Part shown: piece by piece, positions 6,824-15,254 of the stretch
How positions within the stretch are numbered: the stretch's first letter is position 1
Layout: every line of letters starts with the position of its first letter
Source of the DNA: Chloroflexota bacterium
Lineage (GTDB): Bacteria; Chloroflexota; Limnocylindria; Limnocylindrales; CSP1-4
Assembly: GCA_021785115.1 (NCBI GenBank)
Contig: JAJYGO010000330.1
Location: 1-17,835 of the forward strand
Length of the DNA: 17,835 bases
Direction: 5' to 3'
Made by a program: the position numbers and the translations under genes
Notes under the pieces: generated by a model
What the model saw: the letters and a program-made list of their open reading frames with translations, nothing else
Database searches by the model: none
Told to the model about the DNA's origin: nothing

Positions 6824-8338
6824 TCAGGTGCCCGTCGGGCTCCCGCGCAGCACGCCGGCCGCCGCCTCCAGGCGCTCCAGCGTCCGGGCGCGTCCCAGCG
6901 CCACCATGGTGTCGAAGAGCGGCGGCGTCGCCGTCCGGCCCGTGATCGCGACCCGGATCGCCATGAACAGGTCGCCCGGCTTCCACCCGCGCGCGCTCGC
7001 CAGGTCGCGCAGCGGCCCCTCCAGCTCGTCCGCCTCGAAGCTGACGCGGCCCTGCCCGGCGATGACGTCCCGCGCCGCAACCAGGGCGGCCATCGTGGTG
7101 TCCGGGTCCCAGCGCTTCGGGACCAGCGTCGCAGGGTCGACGCGGAGCGGATCCACGAACAGGAAGTCGACCAGCGGGCCGATCGCGCCGAGGACCGGCA
7201 GGCGCTCCTGCACCAGCGGGATCAGCGGCCGCAGATCGTCGGCGCCGGGCTCGCAAACCGGGATGTCCCCGGCCGCCCGGCGTGTCTCCAGGTGCGCCGC
7301 CAGGAAGGGAACAAGCCGCTCGGCGAGATCCTCCGTGGAGAGCCGGCGGATCCACTGGCCGTTCAGCCACTCCAGGCGGTTCCGGTCGAAGACGGCGCCG
7401 CCCGAATGGACCCGCGACAGGTCGAAGCGTTCGATCAGCTCGTCGAGCGAGAAGATCTCGTCCTCCGTGCCGCTCGCCCAGCCCAGGAGGGCCAGGAAAT
7501 TGACCATCGCCTCGGGGACAACGCCCTCCGCCCGGTAGTCCGCCACCGCTGTCTGCGACTTGCGCTTGCTCATCTTGGTGCGGTCCGGGTTGAGGATCAG
7601 CGGCAGGTGGGCGAACGCGGGCACGTCGGCCCCGAGTGCGCGGAAGAGGAGGATGTGCTTCGGCGTGTTGGAGAGGTGGTCCTCGCCCCGGATCACGTGC
7701 GTCATCGCCATCTCGGCGTCGTCGACCACCACCGTGAAGTGGTAGAGCGGGGTGCCGTCGGAGCGCACGATCACCAGGTCCCCGCCGAGCGCGTCGGTGT
7801 CGATCTCCACGTGCCCGCGCACCAAGTCGTCGAACCCTACGACACCCGGCGGGATCCGGAACCGGATCGCGGGCCGGCGCCCCTCCGCCTCCCGGGCACG
7901 CCGCTGCTCTGCCGTCAGGTGCGCGCAGCGTCCGACGTACCGGGGCGGCTGGCCGTTCGCCTCCTGCGCGGCACGGTCCGCGTCGAGCTCTGCCTTCGTG
8001 CAGTAGCAGGGATAGGCCAGGTCCCGGGCGAGAAGCTGATCCGCGGCGTCGCGGTACAAGGGCAGCCGCTCCATCTGCCGGTACGGCGCGAAGGGACCCC
8101 GGGCCGGCTGTCCGGCCACCTCCGGGCCCTCGTCCCACGCGAGCCCCAGCCAGTGGAGCCCCTCGAGGATGTCGCGCTCGTACGCGACCGTCGAACGGGC
8201 CACGTCGGTGTCCTCGAGCCGCAGCACGAAGGTGCCGCCCTCGTGGCGGGCGAAGAGGAAGTTGTAGAGGGCGGTCCTGGCGGTCCCGATGTGCAGGGGG
8301 CCGGTGGGGCTGGGGGCGATGCGGCAGCGAACGGTCAC
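6824..8338 (-). CDS. gltX: Glutamyl-tRNA synthetase
   Basis: A 504-aa class I aminoacyl-tRNA synthetase that charges tRNA(Glu), or also tRNA(Gln) if this is a non-discriminating enzyme. The class I HIGH motif appears as HIGT at residues 16-19 (APSPTGPLHIGTARTAL) and KMSKR at 255-259. A complete zinc site is visible: Cys111-x-Cys113, 24 residues, Cys138-x-His140, the pattern of the zinc-binding GluRS type. VIRGEDHLSNTPKH is another family block. The start is GTG 8338, 22 bases after the stop of the asparaginase-like gene, which argues for co-transcription. Length is normal for the family. Whether GatCAB is present to process Glu-tRNA(Gln) cannot be seen here. Confidence 0.97.
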   Translation of the reverse strand: MTVRCRIAPSPTGPLHIGTARTALYNFLFARHEGGTFVLRLEDTDVARSTVAYERDILEGLHWLGLAWDEGPEVAGQPARGPFAPYRQMERLPLYRDAADQLLARDLAYPCYCTKAELDADRAAQEANGQPPRYVGRCAHLTAEQRRAREAEGRRPAIRFRIPPGVVGFDDLVRGHVEIDTDALGGDLVIVRSDGTPLYHFTVVVDDAEMAMTHVIRGEDHLSNTPKHILLFRALGADVPAFAHLPLILNPDRTKMSKRKSQTAVADYRAEGVVPEAMVNFLALLGWASGTEDEIFSLDELIERFDLSRVHSGGAVFDRNRLEWLNGQWIRRLSTEDLAERLVPFLAAHLETRRAAGDIPVCEPGADDLRPLIPLVQERLPVLGAIGPLVDFLFVDPLRVDPATLVPKRWDPDTTMAALVAARDVIAGQGRVSFEADELEGPLRDLASARGWKPGDLFMAIRVAITGRTATPPLFDTMVALGRARTLERLEAAAGVLRGSPTGT

Positions 8339-8360
8339 GGCGCCGATGGTACCGCCCGGC

Positions 8361-9530
8361 TCAGCGCAGCTCGGACAGGGGGGCCAGCTCGAAGGATGGG
8401 ACGACCTCGCCCACCACCGCCCCGCGTGGGTCGTGGAGCGGCGGTCGGTGGTATGCCGACAGGCGGGTCAGCTCGGCCTCACCCATCACGCCGATCTGTC
8501 GCAGCGCCTCGACGGTGACCGCGGGCCGGGCGCGTCCCCGGCCGTCGCCGTCGTCGATCTTGACCGCCAGCCCCGAGGCGCCCGACCGGCCCGACATCGT
8601 CCGGGACAGGAGCGCGACCCCCTGCAGCGCCTCCGCGCCGCCCTTGGAGACCACGCGACCGGGCAGCGTGCGCATGAGCGCCGTGTCGAAGCGTTCCCGC
8701 GGGCCCGCCACCAGCTCCGGTGCCGCGATCATCGCGTCCCGGATGCGGGTCAGCGCCGGCACCAGCGAGCGGGTCCCCGGGTCGTTCGCCACGCCGGCCG
8801 GATCGGCCAGGAGGGCGTACGCGCGGGCCACCTCGACCAGCGGCACGTGGTAGGTGAGGATCCCGCAGGCATCCACCGACGTCACGAGGTCCTCCGGCCG
8901 CCTGCGCAGCACCCGGGCGAGTGCGTCCCGGAAGGCGATCTGCGTGGGGTGGTCCGGGAGCCAGTACTCCTCGAGCGGCCAGCCGGCATGCTTGGCAAAG
9001 AGCAGGAACGACGTGTGCTGCCCCGAGCACTGGTGCCGGATGGGGCCGGCTCGCTCGCCGTCCCGGGCCAGTCGCTGGGCCGTCACCTGGTCGAGCGGGG
9101 CATTCTCCGTGCCGCACCCGAGCAGCGACTGGCTGACGCCGGCCCGGCGGAGCATCGCCTGGATCGTCCGCACATGCACGTCCTCGCCCGAGTGCGAGGC
9201 GGCCAGGACCGCCAGCTCCGGGGCGGACAGCTCGAACGCATCGGCCAGGCCCGCCTCGACGAACGCGGCCAGCCCCAGCGGCTTGGCGGCGGAGCGGAGC
9301 GACACCATCACCTGGGGGTCGCCGATCACGCGCTCGATGGCGCCATCCGCGCCCACCTGGACCACGTGCCCGCGGTGCCGGCTCTCGGTGACCCCCCCGC
9401 GGCGGACCTCGACGAGGATCGGCGGCGCGGCGCCGCGCGGCCACCGGGCGGACGGCGTCCTCGGATGGTCGGGGCGGGGACCGGGAGCGGATGGGCTCGG
9501 CAGCGTCGCGGAAGATCGACGTCCTGGCAT
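8361..9530 (-). CDS. Asparaginase II family protein (Rhizobium AnsA-like)
   Basis: A 389-aa protein of the L-asparaginase II family, expected to hydrolyse L-asparagine to aspartate and ammonia in the cytosol. The SxxK pair is Ser80/Lys83 ([11 protein letters not shown]). Three conserved cysteines are at 139 ([10 protein letters not shown]), 168 ([11 protein letters not shown]) and 222 ([13 protein letters not shown]), the blocks that build the metal/active-site region in the Rhizobium etli enzyme. The usual NCSGKH block reads QCSGQH, a small departure worth noting. ATG 9530 was chosen; the frame continues 93 codons upstream as Arg-rich low-complexity residues through the divergent upp promoter region. 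The first about 35 residues are Pro/Arg-rich and may not be conserved, so a start further in is possible. It is the first gene of a pair with gltX. Confidence 0.88.
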   Translation of the reverse strand: MPGRRSSATLPSPSAPGPRPDHPRTPSARWPRGAAPPILVEVRRGGVTESRHRGHVVQVGADGAIERVIGDPQVMVSLRSAAKPLGLAAFVEAGLADAFELSAPELAVLAASHSGEDVHVRTIQAMLRRAGVSQSLLGCGTENAPLDQVTAQRLARDGERAGPIRHQCSGQHTSFLLFAKHAGWPLEEYWLPDHPTQIAFRDALARVLRRRPEDLVTSVDACGILTYHVPLVEVARAYALLADPAGVANDPGTRSLVPALTRIRDAMIAAPELVAGPRERFDTALMRTLPGRVVSKGGAEALQGVALLSRTMSGRSGASGLAVKIDDGDGRGRARPAVTVEALRQIGVMGEAELTRLSAYHRPPLHDPRGAVVGEVVPSFELAPLSELR

Positions 9531-9591
9531 GCTGCCGCGATGGTAGCGCGTCGGCGGCACGATGCCGGTCGCGCCTGCGCGGGGCTGCCGT

Positions 9592-9664
9592 AGCGACCGA
9601 TGCGCCCTCGCGGGTACGGGCCACCGCGCCGCCCCGGGGGCGTCCCGCAGCGACCGGTGCGCCC
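9592..9664 (+). repeat. Two 16-bp near-identical direct repeats between ansA-like gene and upp
   Basis: AGCGACCGATGCGCCC (9592-9607) and AGCGACCGGTGCGCCC (9649-9664) differ at one base and are 57 bp apart. Both lie in the 209-base divergent gap, upstream of the possible upp -10 box. They could be paired operator sites or a leftover of duplication. No other gene is seen in the gap. Confidence 0.5.
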
Positions 9665-9695
9665 GCGGGGAGCCCCGCGACCGGCCGCCGGATGC

Positions 9696-9701
9696 TACGA
9701 T
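9696..9701 (+). promoter_or_regulatory. Possible upp -10 box
   Basis: TACGAT, in the context GCTACGAT, lies 38 nt before the upp ATG, giving a leader of about 30 nt. No good -35 is visible at 9673-9678. The hexamer equals the -10 box proposed for the PiT gene at 5671-5676. Confidence 0.35.
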
Positions 9702-9739
9702 CGGCCGCGACTCCCCGAGCGATCGACAGGAGCATGCGC

Positions 9740-10423
9740 ATGCCCGGTCCAGTGCCCTCCCCCGCAGTCGGCGACCCCGGAGGGCTCCCGCCGACGGTCC
9801 ACGTCTCACACCATCCGGCGATCCTCCACAAGCTCGCCCTGCTGCGCGATGTCCGCACCGAGCCGAAGAAGTTCCGCGAGCTCGTGCGCGAGATCAGCTG
9901 GCTGGTGGGGTACGAGGCCCTGGCCGACGCCCGGGTCCACGAGGTGCCGGTCCAGACGCCCATGGAGGAGACCGTGGGCGCCGAGCTGGCCGACCGGATC
10001 GGCCTGGTGCCCATCCTGCGCGCCGGCCTCGGCATGGTGGACGCGATGCTCGAGCTGATGCCCACCGCGCAGGTCTGGCACCTCGGGCTCTTCCGCGACG
10101 AGCGGACCCTTCGGCCGGTCGAGTACTACAACAAGCTGCCGGACTCGGCGACCGTGGACCTGTGCCTGATCCTGGACCCGATGCTGGCGACGGGCGGGTC
10201 GGCCACGGCGGCGATCGAGGTCCTGAAGCGCTGGGGCGCGGTCCGGATCAAGCTGGTGAACCTGATCGCGGCGCCCGAGGGAATCCGGGCGGTGACCGCT
10301 GCGCACCCGGACGTCCCCATCCACTGCGCCGCGCTGGACCGCCAGCTGAACGAGCGCGGCTACATCCTCCCCGGTCTCGGCGACGCCGGCGACAGGCAGT
10401 TCGGGACGGGCCGCGCCGGGTAG
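9740..10423 (+). CDS. upp: Uracil phosphoribosyltransferase
   Basis: A 227-aa enzyme that converts uracil and PRPP to UMP in pyrimidine salvage. The PRPP-binding motif is [12 protein letters not shown] at about residues 144-155. PILRAGLGM is at 91-99, EYYNKLP follows at about 128-134, and the C-terminal uracil-binding [10 protein letters not shown] is at 214-223. Two in-frame ATGs, 9734 and 9740, sit near the AGGAG at 9728-9732. The second leaves a 7-base spacer against 1 base for the first, so 9740 is preferred. The conserved protein ([17 protein letters not shown]) begins about 20 residues in, so there is a short Pro/Gly-rich N-terminal extension compared with the usual length near 208. It is monocistronic, divergent from the asparaginase-like gene and convergent with the ABC cassette. 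Confidence 0.95.
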   Translation: MPGPVPSPAVGDPGGLPPTVHVSHHPAILHKLALLRDVRTEPKKFRELVREISWLVGYEALADARVHEVPVQTPMEETVGAELADRIGLVPILRAGLGMVDAMLELMPTAQVWHLGLFRDERTLRPVEYYNKLPDSATVDLCLILDPMLATGGSATAAIEVLKRWGAVRIKLVNLIAAPEGIRAVTAAHPDVPIHCAALDRQLNERGYILPGLGDAGDRQFGTGRAG

Positions 10424-10430
10424 ATCCGCT

Positions 10431-10451
10431 CCGGGTGGGCGCCGGTTCAGC
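10431..10451 (+). repeat. Left copy of a 21-bp direct repeat flanking the ABC cassette
   Basis: Begins CCGGGTGGGCG and ends GGTTCAGC. It matches 14252-14272 at 20 of 21 positions (C at 10443, A at 14264) in the same orientation. It sits in the 120-base convergent gap between upp and the last ABC permease, where no convincing terminator hairpin was found. Confidence 0.5.
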
Positions 10452-10543
10452 GGGCGCACGCCCCCGCCACCGCCGGCCCTGCGCGACCGGCACCGCTCCC
10501 TCCGCACGCCCCACCACCGCCTGGGCGCGCGGCCGGCGGGCCC

Positions 10544-11803
10544 TCAGGTGAACCGGAGCCGCCGGCTGGCGAGCACGAAGAAGACTGCCGCGAACAGCAG
10601 CAGGGCGCCCACCTGGACGAGCACCGTCTCAGGCGTCCCCTCGCCGCTCATCACCAGCCGGAACCCTTCTGCCGCATGCATGTGGGGGATGTACGTGCCG
10701 ATCGTGCCGATGATGCCGCCGGACAGGTAGGAGGGCTCGAAGCCGCCCATCGGGAAGATCCCACTGATGAACGGCAGCACGAACGCGACCAGGGTGCCGA
10801 GCGTGTCGGCCTGCCGCCCGGTGCGGGTGATCACGCCGAGCAGCAGCCCGAAGGTGGCGACCACCAGGCCCAGCGCCACCGAGACGGCGAGGAGCCCGGG
10901 GAGCGAATTGCCGAGCTCGAGCCTGAAGAGCGCGGCGCCGATCCCGAAGAGGAACACCACCTGGAGCACGACGATGATCGCGTAGGCCACCATCGGCCCC
11001 GCGATGATCGACGCTCGGCTGAGCGGCGAGGCCAGCAGCCGCCGCAACGTGCCTTCGTCGCGCTCCCGGTGGAAGGTCTGGCCGATGTGGCCGGTGAGGA
11101 AGAAGGCGAACATCACGGCGAACGCCGGCATGAACGAATCGATCAGGTTGACCGGGGCCGTGTTCGCCCCCGTGCCCTCGCTGACGACCGCGATGGGCGG
11201 ATCGTTCTGCATCGCCTGCAGCTGCGTCATGATCGCCCCCACGGTCTGGGCCTGGACCGCCTGGACCATCTCCGGCGGCGCGGTCTTCAGCAGGCCGACC
11301 TGGTCGAGGAACGTGCGCACTCCCTGGGCAAGCTCGCCCTCGAGTGCGACGGGCGAGGCGGCGAAGTTGGCGAGGCCCACGACGACGTCGGAGATGGACC
11401 CCTGCGCGGGATCCACGACGACGCTCACCTGCCGGGGCTCGTAGGCGTCGATGCCCGCGCTGAAGCCGGCCGGGATGATGACGGCGGCGGCCCGCCGGCC
11501 TTCGGCGACGCGGCGGTCGGCCTCGGCGGCCGAGTCCAGCTCCTCGACGTCGAGCATGGCCATCTGCTGCAGCGTATCGGCCACCTGCCGTCCGTAGGCG
11601 CCCTGGTCCTCGTTGACGACGAAGACCCGGACGGTGATGGGAGTGGCGCCGGTGGCCAGGTCGGCGGCGCCCTGCTGGGACAGGCTGAACAGCGTGGAGA
11701 ACACCAGCGGCAGCAGGAACAGGATCGCGAGCAGGCCCCTATCGCGGAAGGTCACCTGGAGCTCCTTCCAGGTGACGGCGAGGGTGGTGCGGATCGCGGT
11801 CAC
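10544..11803 (-). CDS. ABC-2 type exporter permease (second permease of cassette)
   Basis: A 419-aa membrane protein of the ABC-2 (NatB/YhaP-like) architecture. It has an N-terminal cytoplasmic helix with the KELQVTFRDRG block and then TM1 (LLAILFLLPLVFSTLFSL). A large extracytoplasmic domain follows (about residues 50-220) with a Gln-rich helical stretch, and then a C-terminal bundle of about five TM helices (from FAVMFAFFLTGHIGQ) containing the REREGTLRRLL-like loop RERDEGTLRRLLASPLSR. The GTG at 11803 is chosen because GAGGGAGAG lies directly upstream and the preceding stop is only 10 bases away. It is probably translationally coupled to the first permease. The two permeases would form a heterodimer with the ATPase encoded at 13081-14091; substrate unknown (drug, lipid or peptide export are typical). 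Confidence 0.9.
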   Translation of the reverse strand: MTAIRTTLAVTWKELQVTFRDRGLLAILFLLPLVFSTLFSLSQQGAADLATGATPITVRVFVVNEDQGAYGRQVADTLQQMAMLDVEELDSAAEADRRVAEGRRAAAVIIPAGFSAGIDAYEPRQVSVVVDPAQGSISDVVVGLANFAASPVALEGELAQGVRTFLDQVGLLKTAPPEMVQAVQAQTVGAIMTQLQAMQNDPPIAVVSEGTGANTAPVNLIDSFMPAFAVMFAFFLTGHIGQTFHRERDEGTLRRLLASPLSRASIIAGPMVAYAIIVVLQVVFLFGIGAALFRLELGNSLPGLLAVSVALGLVVATFGLLLGVITRTGRQADTLGTLVAFVLPFISGIFPMGGFEPSYLSGGIIGTIGTYIPHMHAAEGFRLVMSGEGTPETVLVQVGALLLFAAVFFVLASRRLRFT

Positions 11804-11813
11804 CGTCTCTCCC

Positions 11814-13058
11814 TCACTCCCATTCGAACCGCCAGGCGCCGACCGCAAAGAACACGGCGGAGAAACCCAGCAGGACGAGGATCGAGTCGAGGACCTCCGG
11901 CAGCCCCTGGCCCCGCGTGAGGAGGTCGTAGAAACCGGTCACGGCCCAGTAGTGCGGGGTGATCTGGCCGATGGTGGCCATGCTCTCGTTGACCAGGAAC
12001 AGGGGGATGAAGCAGCCGCCCAGGAACGCCATCACCCAGAGCGTGAGGCCGGCGAGCCCCCCGATCTGCGCCTCCGTCCGGGCGATGGCGGCGATCAGGA
12101 TGCCGAGCGAGGTGCAGCACAGCGCGACGGCGAGGACGAGGAGCGCCAGGGCCGGGAGGTCGTTGCCCAGGCGCAGGGCATCGAGGCCCATGAGGGGCAG
12201 GAGGAACATGCCGGCTGCGAACAGGAACACGACCTGGACCACGACCACCACGAAGTTGGGGATCAGCTTGCCGATCAGCATCGACCACTTGCCCAGTGGC
12301 GCGGCCAGCAGACGGCGGAACGTGCCGGTCTTCTTCTCCTCGTAGATCGACCGGGCGGTGATCTGGGCGGTCAGGAAGATGAACAGCACGGCGAAGCCGG
12401 GCACGCCGATCTGGACGCCGGAGATCGTGACCTGCTCCTGCTGTCCGAGTGAGGCCGGCTGCGACTCGACGACGGTGACCAGCGGCCGGTCACGCGACGC
12501 CTCGAACTGACGCTGCGCGATGGGGATCGCGAGATCCGCCGACGTGGCGGGGTCGAACGACGGGTTGCTCTGCTGCATCCGTGCCAGTCGCTCCAGGCTG
12601 GCGACGATCTGCCCCTCGAGCGACATGGTCCTGGTCACGCCGGCGACCGCCATGGCGACCGCCTCGCTGGTCCCGCGATCGAGGCTGTTGTTGACCAGGC
12701 GGAGCGTGGCCGGCGTGCCCGCCGCGACGTCGGCACTGAAGCTGGCCGGGATCACGAGCATCCGCCCGATCTCCCTCGTCTCCAGCTTCGCCAGGGCGTC
12801 GGTCTCGCTGTACAGGGTCACGTCGATGCTGGCGCGACGGCCGAGGTTGTCGAGCAGCGCCGTCGCCACGGGCCCGCCGGGATCGTTGTTGACGACCGCG
12901 AGCTGCAGGCGCGAGGTGCCGTCTCCCGTGCCGCCGCCAGAGAGCCCGGACACGCCGAGGTACACCATGATGAACACGATCGGCAGCAGGAACGCGCCCA
13001 CGAGGGCGTTGCGGTCCCTGAGCAGGATCAGGAGGTCCTTCCGGGCGACGCTCAGCAT
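11814..13058 (-). CDS. ABC-2 type exporter permease (first permease of cassette)
   Basis: A 414-aa membrane protein with the same plan as the next gene, so the pair is probably an ancient duplication. It has an N-terminal VARKDLLILLRDRNAL block and TM1 (FLLPIVFIMVYLGVSGL), and an extracytoplasmic domain of about 180 residues. A C-terminal TM bundle follows, starting at GVPGFAVLFIFLTAQITAR, with the coupling loop YEEKKTGTFRRLLAAPLGK. Start ATG 13058 lies 22 bases after the ATPase stop, with a GGGAAGGGTGACGG purine stretch upstream. The second permease starts 10 bases after its stop. The substrate is not evident from sequence. The fold and operon position make the assignment firm. Confidence 0.92.
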   Translation of the reverse strand: MLSVARKDLLILLRDRNALVGAFLLPIVFIMVYLGVSGLSGGGTGDGTSRLQLAVVNNDPGGPVATALLDNLGRRASIDVTLYSETDALAKLETREIGRMLVIPASFSADVAAGTPATLRLVNNSLDRGTSEAVAMAVAGVTRTMSLEGQIVASLERLARMQQSNPSFDPATSADLAIPIAQRQFEASRDRPLVTVVESQPASLGQQEQVTISGVQIGVPGFAVLFIFLTAQITARSIYEEKKTGTFRRLLAAPLGKWSMLIGKLIPNFVVVVVQVVFLFAAGMFLLPLMGLDALRLGNDLPALALLVLAVALCCTSLGILIAAIARTEAQIGGLAGLTLWVMAFLGGCFIPLFLVNESMATIGQITPHYWAVTGFYDLLTRGQGLPEVLDSILVLLGFSAVFFAVGAWRFEWE

Positions 13059-13080
13059 GGCGTGACCGTCACCCTTCCCG

Positions 13081-14091
13081 CTACTCGCGCAGCTTCTTGC
13101 CGGTGAGGTGGAGGAAGACGCTCTCGAGGTTGGGCTCGAAGATCTCCACCGACGTGAACGCCACGTCCAGCGTGTTCAGGTACCCCACGACCTGGACGAG
13201 GGCGTCCTGGCTCCGCCGGGTCTCGATCTTGAGAAGGACCGGACCCGGGTGCGCGGCCTGGGGCGGGTGCGCCTCGGCCTCACCCCGGCTCGCCGGTGGC
13301 GGGCCCTCCGCCAGCACGCGGGCGGCGCCGGACACGGCCGGCAGGGCCCTGATCTCGGCCAGCATTTCGTCGTCGAGCCGCTCCAGGCCGAGCTGGATGA
13401 CGCCGCCGCCCAGCATGCCGACCAGATTCCGGATCGTGTCGAGCGCAATGATCCTGCCCTGATCGACGATTGCGACCCGGTTGCAGAGCAGCTCCACCTC
13501 CTCCATGTAGTGGCTGGTGTAGACGATGGTCATCTGCCGCTCGCGGTTGAGCCGCTGGACGCTCTCGAAGATGTGGTTCCGGCTCTGCGGATCGACACCC
13601 ACGGTGGGCTCGTCGAGGAACAGGAGCCGCGGTTGGTGGACCAGGCCGGCGGCGATGTTGACCCGCCGCTTCATCCCGCCCGAGTACCGCTCGATCGCCT
13701 CGTCAGCGCGGTCGGCGAGCGCGACGATCTCGAGCACGTCGTCCACCCGCTCGCGGAGCTCGCGGCCCCGCAGCCCGTAGATCCGCCCGAAGAACTGCAG
13801 GTTGGCCCGGGCGCTCAGCGTGGGATACAGGGCGAGGTCCTGGGGCACGAGGCCGTTGATCTTCTTCACCTCGGCCGGCTCGGCAACGATGTCGTGCCCG
13901 CCGATCCGGGCCGTGCCCGAGGTCGGCTCGAGCACCCCGGTCAGCATCGAGATCGTCGTGGTCTTGCCCGCGCCGTTCGGGCCGAGGAGCCCGAAGACCT
14001 CACCCTCCTCAACCGAGAAGCTGATCCCGGCGACCGCGACGTGATTGCCGTACGTCTTGACCAGGCTGTCGGCCTCAAGGATCGCCGGCAT
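13081..14091 (-). CDS. ABC transporter ATP-binding protein (exporter type)
   Basis: A 336-aa ATPase that powers the two downstream permeases. Walker A is GPNGAGKT (residues 37-44), the Q-loop is VPQD (Gln84), the signature is YSGGMKRR (136-143), Walker B is LLFLDEPTVGVD (156-167) and the H-loop is YTSHYMEEVE (His194). The C-terminal extension ends FEPNLESVFLHLTGKKLRE, as in DrrA/NatA-like exporters with a DUF4162-type tail. Within that tail a Pro/Ala/His-rich insert (EGPPPASRGEAEAHPPQAAH) is unusual. ATG 14091 is preceded six bases upstream by a run of eight G (sense strand), which would serve as the Shine-Dalgarno. It is the first gene of the three-gene operon; a lone TTGACT lies in the upstream gap without a matching -10. 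Confidence 0.95.
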   Translation of the reverse strand: MPAILEADSLVKTYGNHVAVAGISFSVEEGEVFGLLGPNGAGKTTTISMLTGVLEPTSGTARIGGHDIVAEPAEVKKINGLVPQDLALYPTLSARANLQFFGRIYGLRGRELRERVDDVLEIVALADRADEAIERYSGGMKRRVNIAAGLVHQPRLLFLDEPTVGVDPQSRNHIFESVQRLNRERQMTIVYTSHYMEEVELLCNRVAIVDQGRIIALDTIRNLVGMLGGGVIQLGLERLDDEMLAEIRALPAVSGAARVLAEGPPPASRGEAEAHPPQAAHPGPVLLKIETRRSQDALVQVVGYLNTLDVAFTSVEIFEPNLESVFLHLTGKKLRE

Positions 14092-14097
14092 GTCGCA

Positions 14098-14105
14098 CCC
14101 CCCCC
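14098..14105 (-). promoter_or_regulatory. Homopolymeric G8 ribosome-binding tract of the ABC ATPase
   Basis: Eight C on the plus strand read as GGGGGGGG in the mRNA, 6 nt before the ATG at 14091. No AGGAGG-like alternative is seen. The rest of the 176-base gap to the TauE-like gene (14106-14267) holds only the right copy of the 21-bp repeat and a lone TTGACT on the minus strand. Confidence 0.45.
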
Positions 14106-14251
14106 GCGACCGGGCGCGAGACGATCGAGCGGGAGATCCGCCGGGTTGTTGTTCGCGGTCCTGGGCGTGGACCGCCGGGCGAGCGCCCCGCGCCAGTCAA
14201 CAGGGTGCCGCAGCGCCAGCCCGATTCCTAGGGGCAGAGGTCACATGGTGC

Positions 14252-14272
14252 CCGGGTGGGCGCAGGTTCAGC
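14252..14272 (+). repeat. Right copy of a 21-bp direct repeat flanking the ABC cassette
   Basis: Same orientation as 10431-10451 and identical at 20 of 21 bases. Its last five bases include the stop codon of the TauE-like gene (14268-14270 on the minus strand). Everything between the two copies is the three-gene ABC cassette plus its flanks. Confidence 0.5.
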
Positions 14273-15035
14273 CGACGAGCGTCTCCAGCACGGCGGCGAC
14301 GCCGGCCAGGCTGACCAGCGCCCCGAGCCCGATCCGGAAGGGACGGGGCCGGACGAAGCGGTGCGCCCAGAAGCCCGCGGCCAGCCCCACGACGATCGCG
14401 GGGACGGTGGCGGCGAAGACCTGGAGCTGCGCCACGTGATAGGCGCCCTGCCAGGCCAGCGGCGCGAGCCGGACCAGGTTCGTCACCGTGGCGATCACGG
14501 TGAAGCGGTTCCGGAAGTCGGCGGGGTCCTCGCTCGAGGGACCCAGGAAGAGCATCAGCACCGGGCCGCCCATACCGAACAGGCCGCTGAGAATCCCGGC
14601 CAGGATCCCGGCCGGCAAGGCGAGGAGCAGCGCCCGCCGGGACGGCGCTCCCCCGTTCGATGAGCCCCGGGCAAGGTAGGCGCCGGCCCCCGCGATGGCG
14701 ATCCCCATGAGCAGCTGCAGGTGGCCCAGGTCGACGCGCGGCAGGAGCAGCGCGAAGACGACGGTCGCGGGCAGGAGGCCCGCGAGCAGCAGCAGCGTCA
14801 GCGGCTCCAGGCGCAGGGAGCGGGCGAGCATGCCCACCAGCAGGAAGCTCGCCAGCACGTTCGCGAGGGCCATCCAGTAGAGGCCGTCGAGCAGCGTCAG
14901 ACCGCCGCTCAGGCCCAGCGGGATGGCGAGAGCAAGCAGCGCGTTGAACACGATCGCGCTCGCGGCACCCGTGAGGCCGCGCACGAAGAAGGCGATGAGC
15001 GCGAAGACGCTCAGCACGATGACGTCGGCGAGCAC
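14268..15035 (-). CDS. TauE/SafE family membrane permease
   Basis: A 255-aa protein, almost entirely hydrophobic, with seven or eight predicted membrane helices (for example VIVLSVFALIAFFVRGL, ALANVLASFLLVGMLA, LTLLLLAGLLPATVVFALLL, IVVGLAAGFWAHRF). The two half-repeats typical of TauE/SafE are seen: RGLTGAASAIVFNALL near the N-terminus and GILSGLFGMGGPVLMLFLGP in the middle, the latter keeping the conserved GMGGP. The family exports sulfite, sulfoacetate or other organosulfur anions, but many members have no known substrate. Start is GTG 15035 with AGGGAC upstream. It is followed by the ABC cassette 176 bases later, so it could share its transcript, though the gap and the repeat there suggest separate units. 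Confidence 0.88.
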   Translation of the reverse strand: MLADVIVLSVFALIAFFVRGLTGAASAIVFNALLALAIPLGLSGGLTLLDGLYWMALANVLASFLLVGMLARSLRLEPLTLLLLAGLLPATVVFALLLPRVDLGHLQLLMGIAIAGAGAYLARGSSNGGAPSRRALLLALPAGILAGILSGLFGMGGPVLMLFLGPSSEDPADFRNRFTVIATVTNLVRLAPLAWQGAYHVAQLQVFAATVPAIVVGLAAGFWAHRFVRPRPFRIGLGALVSLAGVAAVLETLVG

Positions 15036-15101
15036 TGCGTCCCTGTCGGCCGGGTGATGCGTCTGCCGGGGGATCCGGCGACGGGGCCCGCGCTGCGCGA
15101 T

Positions 15102-15131
15102 CCCGTGCGATTGTCAGGCATCCGGCACGGG
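15102..15131. other. Stem-loop in the TauE-BMP divergent gap
   Basis: CCCGTGC (15102-15108) pairs perfectly with GCACGGG (15125-15131) across a 16-base loop; GAT/ATC inside the loop could add three pairs after a small bulge. It lies 67 bases upstream of the TauE-like start on its coding strand. Function unknown. The rest of 15036-15254 contains no gene or other signal I can support. Confidence 0.3.
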
Positions 15132-15254
15132 CGCATCGCGGCAGACCGACCAGCGGCGGCCACCGACCGCCTGTGCGGCTTCCCCGTTGCGGCGGCCGGT
15201 TCCGGTTGCGCGCCACCGGACGCGGGGCGGGACGGCGCGGGCCGAATGGCACTT

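Noticed and set aside
6165..8138. 657-codon open frame on the minus strand
   Set aside because: Runs across the pit-gltX boundary antisense to pit and out of frame with gltX; product is low-complexity Gly/Arg/Pro.
8479..10065. 528-codon open frame on the minus strand
   Set aside because: Covers the asparaginase-like gene in a wrong frame and upp antisense; no family features.
10676..11920. 414-codon open frame on the plus strand
   Set aside because: Antisense to the ABC permeases; His/Asp/Arg-rich composition typical of antisense frames over membrane proteins.
13108..14439. 443-codon open frame on the plus strand
   Set aside because: Antisense to the ATPase with all ABC motifs on the other strand.
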